From JBFMCC01 sp034435275 (lineage in GTDB: Bacteria; Chloroflexota; Anaerolineae; Anaerolineales; Villigracilaceae): a stretch of 6,697 nucleotides of DNA. Positions within the stretch are counted from its first letter, which is position 1, and each line of letters opens with the position of its first letter. Of the stretch, positions 1-5,443 are shown piece by piece. The notes beneath the pieces are model-generated. The model was given only the letters and a program-made list of their open reading frames with translations, had not been told where the DNA came from and made no database searches. Location of the stretch: the NCBI GenBank assembly GCA_034435275.1, contig DAOTXP010000315.1, forward strand, positions 1-6,697. The letters are read 5' to 3'. The translations under genes and the position numbers were made by a program.

Positions 1-79
1 AGGCGGAAAAGGCGCAATTGGCCGCGAGGCGTTCGAGGATTTTGGGGTATTCGAGGACGTACAGAGTCTTTGAATCCAT
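1..79 (-). CDS. mutS2: MutS2-like protein, N-terminal fragment (cut by window edge)
   Basis: Only the first 26 codons are present; the gene continues beyond position 1. The ATG is at 77-79 and the product begins MDSKTLYVLEYPKILERL and continues AANCAFSA. This closely follows the N-terminus of MutS2 proteins, which usually start with a 'M..KTL..LE..KILE.LA....S' helix before the MutS-like core. MutS2 is a MutS-family ATPase with a C-terminal Smr domain, linked to suppression of recombination and to ribosome rescue. None of those domains lie in the window, so the call rests on this short stretch alone. There is no clear Shine-Dalgarno sequence before the ATG. The cyclase gene ends 81 bp upstream, with a repeat element in the gap. 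Confidence 0.65.
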   Translation of the reverse strand, partial: MDSKTLYVLEYPKILERLAANCAFSA

Positions 80-90
80 GGCAGGGGAAA

Positions 91-125
91 TTTAACCACA
101 GATGTACGCGGATGTACACAGATGG
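91..125 (+). repeat. Intergenic TTTAACCACAGAT repeat, copy 1, with short tandem
   Basis: TTTAACCACAGATGTACGCG is followed directly by GATGTACACAGATGG. The second part makes an imperfect 10-bp tandem (GATGTACGCG, GATGTACACA, GATGG). The stretch fills much of the gap between the cyclase stop and the MutS2 start. Related sequence occurs at 1000-1012 and 2020-2040 in the same orientation. Similar 'aaccacagat' elements are common between genes in some environmental bacterial genomes; their function is unknown. Confidence 0.5.
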
Positions 126-160
126 CTGGATAATCAAAAACAGACGGACTGACGATTTGG

Positions 161-958
161 TTAGGAGCCGCGCATCACGCGCACGCGGACCGGCCCGCTG
201 ATTCCCTTCAGATCCAGGTTACGGGTCTCCAGTTTGCTTCCGTCCACGCCTGCTTTATCGAGAGCCTGCTGGCTGACGATGATCTCGCCCGCGGCGGCCT
301 TCGAGGCCAGACGCGCGGCCAGATTGACCTCATCGCCAATGGCCGCAATATCGACCAGTCCATCCGCCGCACCCATTGCGCCGAAGTAGGCCACGCCTGC
401 ATGGACTCCGATGCCGACCGGGATCTGCTGTCGAATCATCATCTTCGAGAGCCTCTGCGCCACATTCAGAGTCCGTTGTATGTAATTGGGGCCTGCAAAG
501 CCCGCTCCCCAGAACGCGGCCACCGCATCCCCGGCCAGTTTTTCCACCAGCCCGTCTTCTTCGACGATGACGCTGGTCGAATCGACGTAGAACCGGTTGA
601 TCAAGCGGCTGAAATCCATCGGGCTCATTTGCTCGGAAAGTGCGGTGGAACCGCGCACGTCCGCGAACAGCATGGACATTTCGACTTCCGCGCCGCCCGG
701 GAACTTACCGGCAAAGTCTTCACAGATACTGCAAAAGCGCGGGTTCAGGCTGGATTGTTTTTTGCCGTACACGGCACGGACAAAGACGCCCCCGATTCCC
801 TGAAACGGCGCGTTGCAGAATTTACAGCGCGGGCTGTGGGGAAGCAGCCGAAGGAAGCGGTGTATCCGCTTCTCGGCGCTGAACGCGCTGGTCGTGAACC
901 ATTCGCGCCACATCTCGTCGGCCATGGATTTGTCGTGGCTCATTGTATTTCGCCTCAT
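161..958 (-). CDS. Class III adenylate/guanylate cyclase with N-terminal zinc-ribbon motif
   Basis: A 265-residue, probably soluble protein predicted to make cyclic AMP or a related cyclic nucleotide from the NTP. Residues 45-79 hold two CxxC pairs (CKFC at 45-48, CSIC at 76-79), a likely zinc ribbon of a type I associate with Chloroflexota cyclases. The catalytic domain spans about 94-262. Metal-binding Asp100 lies in MLFADVRGST and Asp144 in VEKLAGDAVAAF; Lys140 is the expected purine-contacting lysine. The IGDEVNLAARL stretch supplies the transition-state residues Asn212 and Arg216. The position usually held by Asp or Thr in the 'DYTxIGD' motif is Ala205 here, so substrate preference is uncertain. 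Two starts are possible: ATG at 958, or ATG at 943 (MSHDKSM), which has AGGCG upstream and would remove five residues. It lies 21 bp after the hydrolase gene, so the two may be co-transcribed. Confidence 0.88.
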   Translation of the reverse strand: MRRNTMSHDKSMADEMWREWFTTSAFSAEKRIHRFLRLLPHSPRCKFCNAPFQGIGGVFVRAVYGKKQSSLNPRFCSICEDFAGKFPGGAEVEMSMLFADVRGSTALSEQMSPMDFSRLINRFYVDSTSVIVEEDGLVEKLAGDAVAAFWGAGFAGPNYIQRTLNVAQRLSKMMIRQQIPVGIGVHAGVAYFGAMGAADGLVDIAAIGDEVNLAARLASKAAAGEIIVSQQALDKAGVDGSKLETRNLDLKGISGPVRVRVMRGS

Positions 959-979
959 TTGTCAACGGTAAGACATCTG

Positions 980-2011
980 TCATTTACTCCGCATTGGAAT
1001 TAAACCACAGATACAGCCAATCAACGAATTGGTTTGTCGAGCAAGAAGGCTCCGCACCGCCTCGGCGACAATCGGCGCATATTGAAAGAGGATACTGCCG
1101 TGCGTCGCGCCGTCCACCACCTGATACTCACTATTGCTCGAGAGCGCGGTCAATTCGCGTTGCAGTTCTCCATGAACCGGGTTGCCCTCGGTTGTTGCAC
1201 TGGCGGAAAGCACGATCAGGGGCATATCGCCTAATTGCACGTTCATCACCTGCGGAATGGAATAGGCCTGCCAGTCGTCGAGTTCGCGGATGGACGTTTC
1301 GAAGAAACGCGGCGAGCTGAGAAACAAAAGCAACTCGGCCTGCCGGCGCGGTGGGCTGTTCGTTGGCTGGAACAAATACGGCAGTCCTGCCATGCGCCAG
1401 ATTCCGAAGCGTCCCAACATCGCGGCCAGATGAAGGCCGCGGCGGATGATCTCCACATCGTTGACGTGAGCGGGGCCGTAGCGCTGGAACTGTTCGGGAT
1501 GCGAGGGGTCTACGAGCACCACGCCCATCACCTCGTGCTCGTATTCATCTGCGAAGACGAGCATGTTGAGCGCGCCCATCGAATGAGCGACGAGCAGGTA
1601 GGGCGGCGGAATGTCTGCGTGGACCAGCGCCTCGTGCAGGACCCGCGCATTGGTCTGTGCGTCGCGGCGTTGACCCGGGGGCGGATCCCCGCTCCAGCCG
1701 AGACCGGCGCGGTCGTAGGTCACGACGCGGGCGAAGGCCGCGATCTCGGATTGGAGTCCGGCCATCGAGATGGAGGTCGCGGCCAGCCCCGCGTCAATGA
1801 CGACCGTCGGCCCGTCGTGTTCTTCTCCCGCAACTTGCAGATGAATCTCATAGCCGCCCACGTCCACCAGTCGACCGGGCGGGGGAAATCTGCGTTTGTC
1901 CACTGCGTGGCCGACGGCCTCGAACAGCGCGCCGAGGACGAGGAAGGCCAGCAGGGCAACGCCGAGCAGTTTCAGCGCCCGTTTGAGTGCTCGAAGAACA
2001 TAGGCGATCAC
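980..2011 (-). CDS. Membrane-anchored alpha/beta hydrolase
   Basis: A 343-residue alpha/beta-hydrolase fold protein with unknown substrate. Residues 11-31 are a hydrophobic segment (LKLLGVALLAFLVLGALF) after a basic N-terminus, so the protein is probably anchored in the membrane with its catalytic domain outside. The nucleophile elbow is AHSMG with Ser144. The oxyanion-side strand reads VVIDAGL (about 70-76), followed by YDRAGLGWSG (99-108). Asp168 (VVLVDPSHP) is the likely acid and His304 (GATHGS) the likely base. The start is a GTG at 2009-2011 with no convincing ribosome binding site, so the exact start is uncertain; the hydrophobic segment still supports a start near here. The last 18 residues or so (after SLLARQ) are encoded by a copy of the TTAAACCACAGAT repeat and look like a non-conserved extension. 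It is followed by the cyclase gene on the same strand. Confidence 0.85.
   Translation of the reverse strand: MIAYVLRALKRALKLLGVALLAFLVLGALFEAVGHAVDKRRFPPPGRLVDVGGYEIHLQVAGEEHDGPTVVIDAGLAATSISMAGLQSEIAAFARVVTYDRAGLGWSGDPPPGQRRDAQTNARVLHEALVHADIPPPYLLVAHSMGALNMLVFADEYEHEVMGVVLVDPSHPEQFQRYGPAHVNDVEIIRRGLHLAAMLGRFGIWRMAGLPYLFQPTNSPPRRQAELLLFLSSPRFFETSIRELDDWQAYSIPQVMNVQLGDMPLIVLSASATTEGNPVHGELQRELTALSSNSEYQVVDGATHGSILFQYAPIVAEAVRSLLARQTNSLIGCICGLIPMRSK
1000..1012 (+). repeat. TTAAACCACAGAT repeat, copy 2, inside hydrolase 3' end
   Basis: TTAAACCACAGAT nearly matches the core of the element at 91-103 and has the same orientation. It lies within the last codons of the alpha/beta hydrolase and encodes part of its C-terminal tail on the minus strand. 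The match is short, so this is a tentative member of the repeat family. Confidence 0.35.
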
Positions 2012-2019
2012 GGGAAGGA

Positions 2020-2040
2020 TTTAATCACAGTTACGCGAGG
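2020..2040 (+). repeat. Degenerate intergenic repeat, copy 3
   Basis: TTTAATCACAGTTACGCGAG aligns with TTTAACCACAGATGTACGCG at 91-110 with one substitution, a small gap and a diverged end. It sits just upstream of the hydrolase GTG start, so it may have replaced the original leader; this fits the lack of a ribosome binding site there. Short and diverged, so tentative. Confidence 0.35.
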
Positions 2041-2081
2041 GGGACAATATGGAAACAATTTTCCCGCGCGCGAGGCACAAC

Positions 2082-2111
2082 AAAAAGGCGGCTGTCGCGC
2101 CGCCGATTTTT
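2082..2111 (-). terminator. Rho-independent terminator (possibly bidirectional)
   Basis: GGCGGC (2087-2092) pairs with GCCGCC (2099-2104) across a 6-base loop. On the minus strand the stem is followed by TTTTTGTTG, giving a normal terminator just after the stop codon of the DUF5131 remnant at 2110. On the plus strand the same stem is followed by GATTTTT, so it may also work in reverse. It would insulate the hydrolase and cyclase genes from transcription entering from the right. Confidence 0.75.
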
Positions 2112-2293
2112 ACACACGAACCAGATTGACGGATTTGGGCATTTCGTCCCACGTCCTGCCGTCCAGCAGCCTGCCTGCTTTCTTCTTTTGCGCGCCGCCC
2201 CGCGTAGCAATGCTTACAGCCAGGGCTTATTTTTGTGCAACCAGTAAGTGGATTCCAAGTCGATTCTGTCCATTCGATTGCTGAGCGAGACAT
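2110..2293 (-). pseudogene. DUF5131 (phage Gp37/Gp68 family) gene with large internal deletion
   Basis: The minus-strand ATG at 2291-2293 follows a strong GGAGGAGAA ribosome binding site. The first 31 codons read MSRSAIEWTESTWNP, then LTGCTKISPGCKHCYA, the conserved DUF5131 start with its C-x6-C-x2-C cysteines (19, 26, 29). From about 2199 the sequence instead matches the end of the family, but in a frame shifted by one base: GGAQKKKAGRLLDGRTWDEM, then PKSVNLVRV and a TAA at 2110-2112. Intact members are roughly 230-250 residues, so about 550-600 bp between the ends are missing. The junction is the GC-rich run GCGGGGCGGC. The original frame runs on past the terminator to 2021, giving a meaningless tail. 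The family is often found on phages and mobile elements; its biochemical function is not settled. The gene cannot make an intact protein. Confidence 0.8.
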
Positions 2294-2340
2294 TTCTCCT
2301 CCGAGAGAATAGAGCAATAATTAGTAGATCACGAAGGTCA

Positions 2341-2426
2341 CGCGTAATTTGCGCTCTTCGCGAAGCACGCAAATACGGTGGTAGAGACCGCATAATACGC
2401 GCTTTCGTGAAGTACTGACAATACCG
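2341..2426 (+). repeat. Diverged 38-bp direct repeat, two copies 48 bp apart
   Basis: Copy A (2341-2378) begins CGCGTAATTTGCGCTCTTCG and copy B (2389-2426) begins CGCATAATACGCGCTTTCGT. With a one-base gap in each they agree at about 30 of 38 positions, including TTCGCGAAGCAC against TTCGTGAAGTAC and AATACGG against AATACCG. The pair fills most of the gap between the DUF5131 remnant and the C-box operators. It encodes no protein. It could be a regulator operator, a recombination site or a decayed mobile-element end; I cannot tell which. Confidence 0.6.
2347..2374. repeat. 28-bp near-perfect palindrome
   Basis: ATTTGCG at 2347-2353 pairs with CGCAAAT at 2368-2374, and the centre CTTCGCGAAG is itself a perfect palindrome. 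In all, 12 of 14 base pairs are complementary; only CT/CA at the shoulders fails. There is no T-tract, so it is not a terminator. It lies inside copy A of the direct repeat and upstream of the predicted promoter of the DUF5131 remnant. Its form suits a dimeric DNA-binding protein or a recombinase. Confidence 0.6.
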
Positions 2427-2433
2427 TATTAAA

Positions 2434-2459
2434 TACTGATAGTCTGTGGATTCATAGTG
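2434..2459 (+). promoter_or_regulatory. Tandem C-box operators (OL and OR) of the controller protein
   Basis: Two 11-bp half-sites of form GACTnnnAGTC lie in tandem: TACTGATAGTC (2434-2444, 7 of 8 defined bases) and GATTCATAGTG (2449-2459, 6 of 8), separated by TGTG. The arrangement, including the 'ATAGTC-TGTG-GA' core, matches the C-boxes I know from PvuII, AhdI and Esp1396I restriction-modification systems. There, a C-protein dimer on the left site activates transcription, and a second dimer on the right site covers the -35 and represses it. Here the right site also overlaps the predicted -35 of the C gene. Binding has been inferred, not shown. Confidence 0.78.
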
Positions 2460-2475
2460 TGTCTACTTATACAAT
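2447..2475 (+). promoter_or_regulatory. C-R operon promoter, probably giving a leaderless transcript
   Basis: The -10 candidate TACAAT at 2470-2475 ends 6 bases before the A of the ATG at 2482, which places the transcript start on the start codon. With a 17-bp spacer the -35 falls on TGGATT (2447-2452), a poor match to consensus that lies across OR. A weak -35 at this place is expected for a promoter activated by C bound at OL. The AGG at 2478-2480 is too close to the ATG to act as a Shine-Dalgarno sequence. An alternative -10 is TTATAC at 2467-2472. Confidence 0.55.
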
Positions 2476-2481
2476 TCAGGC

Positions 2482-2745
2482 ATGAAAAAGGCTGAATTGA
2501 TTTTGTTCGGAAAATCGGTCAGGCGTTTGAGAGAGCAGAAAGGCTTGTCGCAAGAAGTGCTTGCCGACTTAAGCCATTTGCATCGCACTTACATCGGCGG
2601 AATTGAAAGGGGTGAAAGAAATGTGGGGCTATTGAATTTGCTTCGGTTATCAAAAGCCCTGAAGGTTTTACCAAGCGAGTTACTGCAAGACTTTGACAAG
2701 AAAGTGATGTCTACAATCTCTATTGAGGGGGAAGGGCATGATTAA
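2482..2745 (+). CDS. XRE-family controller (C) protein of the restriction-modification system
   Basis: An 87-residue helix-turn-helix protein of the HTH_3/XRE class. The DNA-binding core spans about residues 8-65: KSVRRLREQKGLSQEVLADL begins it, followed by the recognition-helix region HRTYIGGIERGER (34-46) and a helical LLNLLRLSKALKVLPSELL. The last 20 residues are polar and probably flexible. Size and fold match C proteins (about 75-100 residues), which act as dimers. Identification as a C protein comes from context: tandem C-boxes just upstream, an endonuclease gene overlapping its 3' end by 8 bp, and a convergent methyltransferase. Known C proteins delay nuclease production until the host DNA is methylated. 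The ATG at 2482 is preferred because the -10 box fits a leaderless start there. It is more AT-rich than the flanking chromosome. Confidence 0.85.
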   Translation: MKKAELILFGKSVRRLREQKGLSQEVLADLSHLHRTYIGGIERGERNVGLLNLLRLSKALKVLPSELLQDFDKKVMSTISIEGEGHD

Positions 2746-3421
2746 ACTTTGTAATGAGATTATTCCTTCTCGTTCTGCTTACGAATCTGTACAGCCAAGG
2801 CTATGCCAATTGCCCAAAGGACATTCTGGCAAACATAGTGAGTTTCATTACCTTGACCATTTACGGACAGTGCAAAAATCTGTCGCTGAAAAAATCAAGC
2901 GTGATTCGACCATGACCACAGGAGCCGCCTGGAAAAGCGAAGAGGCTGGACCAAACAGGATTCTTCGATGGGTTATGTTGCTATCATACGGCGAATTGGC
3001 GCGATACAACATACGCATGGATAAATTGAAGCCTCAAGTTGTTGCCAAATTGAGAGAGAAGGCGGCAACTTATGACGATTGCATGTCGGTGGCAAAGAAA
3101 CTTGCATGGCTTGTGTATCAAATGAATAACGCTCCGAAACCTGCGCAGGAAATAAAGAAATACCTGGAGAGTCACTTTGGTGCGATGAAGCCAGGAAGCA
3201 CTACTTGTATCATTTGCAGGGAGAAGTTGGATTTCTCCCTGTTTTCAAAGGCGCAAAGGGGAAAGGCGGAAATTGAGACTGGGCATATCAGCCCCCGCGA
3301 ACATAACGCCGACAATGTTGGTTTTGCTCATAGGGAATGTAATATCGCGCAAGGCAACAAGACAGTCTCAGAGTTTCACAAATGGATTCGGGAAATCATC
3401 CAACGCGTCGACGCTGACTAA
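2738..3421 (+). CDS. Putative HNH restriction endonuclease
   Basis: A 227-residue protein, predicted to be the cleaving partner of the convergent methyltransferase. The C-terminal domain (about 154-215) has an HNH/beta-beta-alpha-metal pattern: CIIC (157-160), ETGHISP with catalytic-candidate His183, Asn193 in ADNVGF, and HRECN (198-202). The zinc site would be Cys157, Cys160, His198 and Cys201, so HxxC replaces the more usual second CxxC. The N-terminus has a separate Cys/His cluster (Cys5, Cys23, His29, His33; RLCQLPKGHSGKHSEF), possibly a second zinc site. Residues 60-150 are helical and I do not recognise them; they may bind DNA. The start is ATG 2738, with GAGGGG 7 bases upstream, rather than TTG 2723. 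It overlaps the C gene by 8 bp, suggesting translational coupling, and its stop overlaps the methyltransferase stop. It could instead be an accessory nuclease; the operon favours the R gene. Confidence 0.78.
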   Translation: MIKLCNEIIPSRSAYESVQPRLCQLPKGHSGKHSEFHYLDHLRTVQKSVAEKIKRDSTMTTGAAWKSEEAGPNRILRWVMLLSYGELARYNIRMDKLKPQVVAKLREKAATYDDCMSVAKKLAWLVYQMNNAPKPAQEIKKYLESHFGAMKPGSTTCIICREKLDFSLFSKAQRGKAEIETGHISPREHNADNVGFAHRECNIAQGNKTVSEFHKWIREIIQRVDAD

Positions 3422-5421
3422 AGTTCATAACCAGCATGCTCGAATTCTTTTAGTCGCTTAAGCAAATCTGACCGTCCTTGGATAAGTTGGCGAAATTCGC
3501 CAATCGCCTTGTCCCATTCCGCGTTTCGCTTTGGAACGGGGATCATGATTTCATTTAGCCTGCTTCCAAGCGAGCCCAGCGTTGATTGAATAAAAACCAA
3601 GTTGCGGATTTGATGTTGAATCATCGGCAAATTCAAAATGTACAAGAACTCAATGGCATCGATCGGCGATTTAGGAGTCACTGTAATGATTCTTATGTGG
3701 CTTTGAACTACGCAAACGTAATTATGTTCATGCAGGATCGCGCAGCGTCCAATCCTGTACCTGCCATCCACTACCATCAAAATATCATTGGGAGCTAATT
3801 GTTCCAACGCGCGAAATTGCTCGTAAACTTCCTCGCTGACCGAGCGCGTAGGGTCAATGGAAACTTCGTAATTTGAAATATCCGAAGTGCGGATAAAGGG
3901 AATGTCTCCCGTTCCATAAGATTCGGCGCCGACTTCATGACCTTTCCTAATGACCAGGTAGCCTCTCTTCACCATTTCTCGAATGGAAATTAATTCCGCT
4001 CCGAGTCGTTGGGCTTCTTTTTCGAGTTCTTTGAGCGGCGATTTGTCGTAGTATCTCGGACACAGGTAATAAGGGTCGGTAATTTCCACGTACTGCCATG
4101 GCGTCACCTCCGTTGAACGAACCTTGAAACTATCCCCAATCAAAGGATAATCGTCAGGATAGGATTCTCCATTCGTTTTTACAACCCTGCCTCTTCGGTC
4201 ATGTCCGCAGTTGAGCGCAACAGCCATCCATGCCTTACTGGATTTCTCCTGATGTGATGGACTTTCGCTCTTCTCAAAGAAAAGGACATTGGTTTTGGTG
4301 TCAGTACTGGGTTGGAATGTTGTTCTCGGACAATCGAGTAATGCGACAATACTTCCCTGGCTTCTTATGAAGTCCCAAACGTAACCCATGTTGGTATTGC
4401 CGAACACGCCTTCTGGCAGGACAATCCCCATTTGCCCGCCAGGTTTCAATAACTTGATACAAAGTTCGATGAACAGAATTTGAGGATCCTGGGCGTCTCG
4501 CAGTTGGGAATCCTGCACCCATCCCGAATCGGAGAACGCCCATCTGTGACCCAAACGAAACTGTTTGAGAATTTCCCTTTCCGTAACTTTGATTTTTGCG
4601 CCAAAAGGCGGATTGGTCAGAACGTAGTCCGCATTGAAAGGCGACTGATCTTCGGGCAAATTCATCAATGCTTTCATATCCAGCGAATTGCAGTTCAAAA
4701 TAATTCCGCGTTCAGGCGCGACAATTTCCAGCGTCGCCTCTGCAAGCCGACACAAATCTTTGTCCTTGTCAATTCCAATCAGTTTACCGACGGTTTGATT
4801 CTGAATTCCTCCAGCCGCGTTACTCTGAAAGGCATGCGCTTCTATCAAAAAGCCGCCAGTTCCACAGGCGGGATCAACAACCTTCGCCTCCAGGGGGGGA
4901 TTTAAAACCGCGATCATTGCCTTGACGAGTGATTTGGGTGTGAAAAACTGTCCCTTGTCACCCCTCAAGCGCGGACCCATTAGAGCCTGAAACGCTTCCC
5001 CCATCACATGAGCAGAGGCGGATTGCAAAGACAAACCAGATAACTCGCCCAGCCCGTATCGCAAGGCTTTATCGTCCAGATAAAACTTGTCCTCATCAGT
5101 TATCAAATGCGGGAAGTTGTCTTTCAACAGCGGCAATAGCAATTCATTGGCGTTTCCCTTTTTGTTCAAAAAATCTGCAATGACATCTAGGGCGTTGGTT
5201 CTTTCAGCGACAATCTTGCATAACAGTAAGTTCGACAGGTCGGACATGATTTTTTCCGACCGACTCGAATTGCTGTTTGAATAAAGATGATAATAAAGTT
5301 TCTTGAACGCGGACGCGTATATCTTTTCGCTGGAATCCAATTGCTCATCGAGACCCGAAAGCCTAATTTGATAAGCGATACCAAGTTCTCGAACAGATTT
5401 TTGTAAGGCTGTTTTCGACAT
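3418..5421 (-). CDS. Adenine-N6 DNA methyltransferase fused to a HsdS-like target recognition domain
   Basis: A 667-residue modification enzyme predicted to transfer methyl from S-adenosylmethionine to adenine N6. Residues 1-130 resemble the helical N-terminus of Type I HsdM. The gamma-class N6_Mtase core follows: motif X GQFFTPKSLVKAM (157-169), SAM-binding motif I DPACGTGGF (183-191) and catalytic NPPF (270-273), then GGQMGIVLPEGVFGN (328-342). From about 455 to 667 the protein looks like one HsdS half: a helix (SPLKELEKEAQRLGAELISI), a target recognition domain with GDIPFIRTSDISNYEV and GRYRIGRCAIL then VVQSHI, and a closing helix. No PD-ExK nuclease motif is evident, so it is not an obvious Type IIG enzyme. 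The ATG at 5421 has AGGA 6 bases upstream and is preferred to TTG 5445. Its last bases overlap the HNH gene stop. The gene is AT-richer than its flanks, consistent with transfer. Confidence 0.88.
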   Translation of the reverse strand: MSKTALQKSVRELGIAYQIRLSGLDEQLDSSEKIYASAFKKLYYHLYSNSNSSRSEKIMSDLSNLLLCKIVAERTNALDVIADFLNKKGNANELLLPLLKDNFPHLITDEDKFYLDDKALRYGLGELSGLSLQSASAHVMGEAFQALMGPRLRGDKGQFFTPKSLVKAMIAVLNPPLEAKVVDPACGTGGFLIEAHAFQSNAAGGIQNQTVGKLIGIDKDKDLCRLAEATLEIVAPERGIILNCNSLDMKALMNLPEDQSPFNADYVLTNPPFGAKIKVTEREILKQFRLGHRWAFSDSGWVQDSQLRDAQDPQILFIELCIKLLKPGGQMGIVLPEGVFGNTNMGYVWDFIRSQGSIVALLDCPRTTFQPSTDTKTNVLFFEKSESPSHQEKSSKAWMAVALNCGHDRRGRVVKTNGESYPDDYPLIGDSFKVRSTEVTPWQYVEITDPYYLCPRYYDKSPLKELEKEAQRLGAELISIREMVKRGYLVIRKGHEVGAESYGTGDIPFIRTSDISNYEVSIDPTRSVSEEVYEQFRALEQLAPNDILMVVDGRYRIGRCAILHEHNYVCVVQSHIRIITVTPKSPIDAIEFLYILNLPMIQHQIRNLVFIQSTLGSLGSRLNEIMIPVPKRNAEWDKAIGEFRQLIQGRSDLLKRLKEFEHAGYEL

Positions 5422-5443
5422 GAATTTTCCTGTGACGGCAACC

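Noticed and set aside
91..125. Tandem 10-bp repeat as a small CRISPR array
   Set aside because: Units are too short, adjacent without spacers and too few.
965..980. TTGACA-like -35 just before the cyclase start (minus strand)
   Set aside because: The only TACAAT-like -10 is 12 bp downstream and lies inside the coding region; the spacing is wrong for a promoter.
401..1003. Plus-strand open frame of 200 codons
   Set aside because: It is antisense to the cyclase, whose catalytic motifs are clear; the product is low in hydrophobic-core pattern and unrecognisable.
1235..2284. Long plus-strand open frame of 349 codons
   Set aside because: It lies opposite the alpha/beta hydrolase and the DUF5131 remnant, has no recognisable motifs, and is a by-product of GC-rich codon use on the other strand.
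2021..2317. 98-residue minus-strand protein through the DUF5131 remnant
   Set aside because: Only its start matches the family; after codon 31 it reads the family's C-terminus in the wrong frame and then runs through the terminator, so it is a broken gene, not a new small protein.
3405..3414. GCGTCGACGC palindrome at the convergent gene junction as a terminator
   Set aside because: It has no loop of workable size and no T-tract on either strand; the nearby AGCATGCT is equally unsuited.
3418..5421. Type IIG (single-chain nuclease plus methyltransferase) reading of the large protein
   Set aside because: No PD-ExK or other nuclease motif is evident in the N-terminal 130 residues, which look like the HsdM helical domain, and a separate HNH gene is present.
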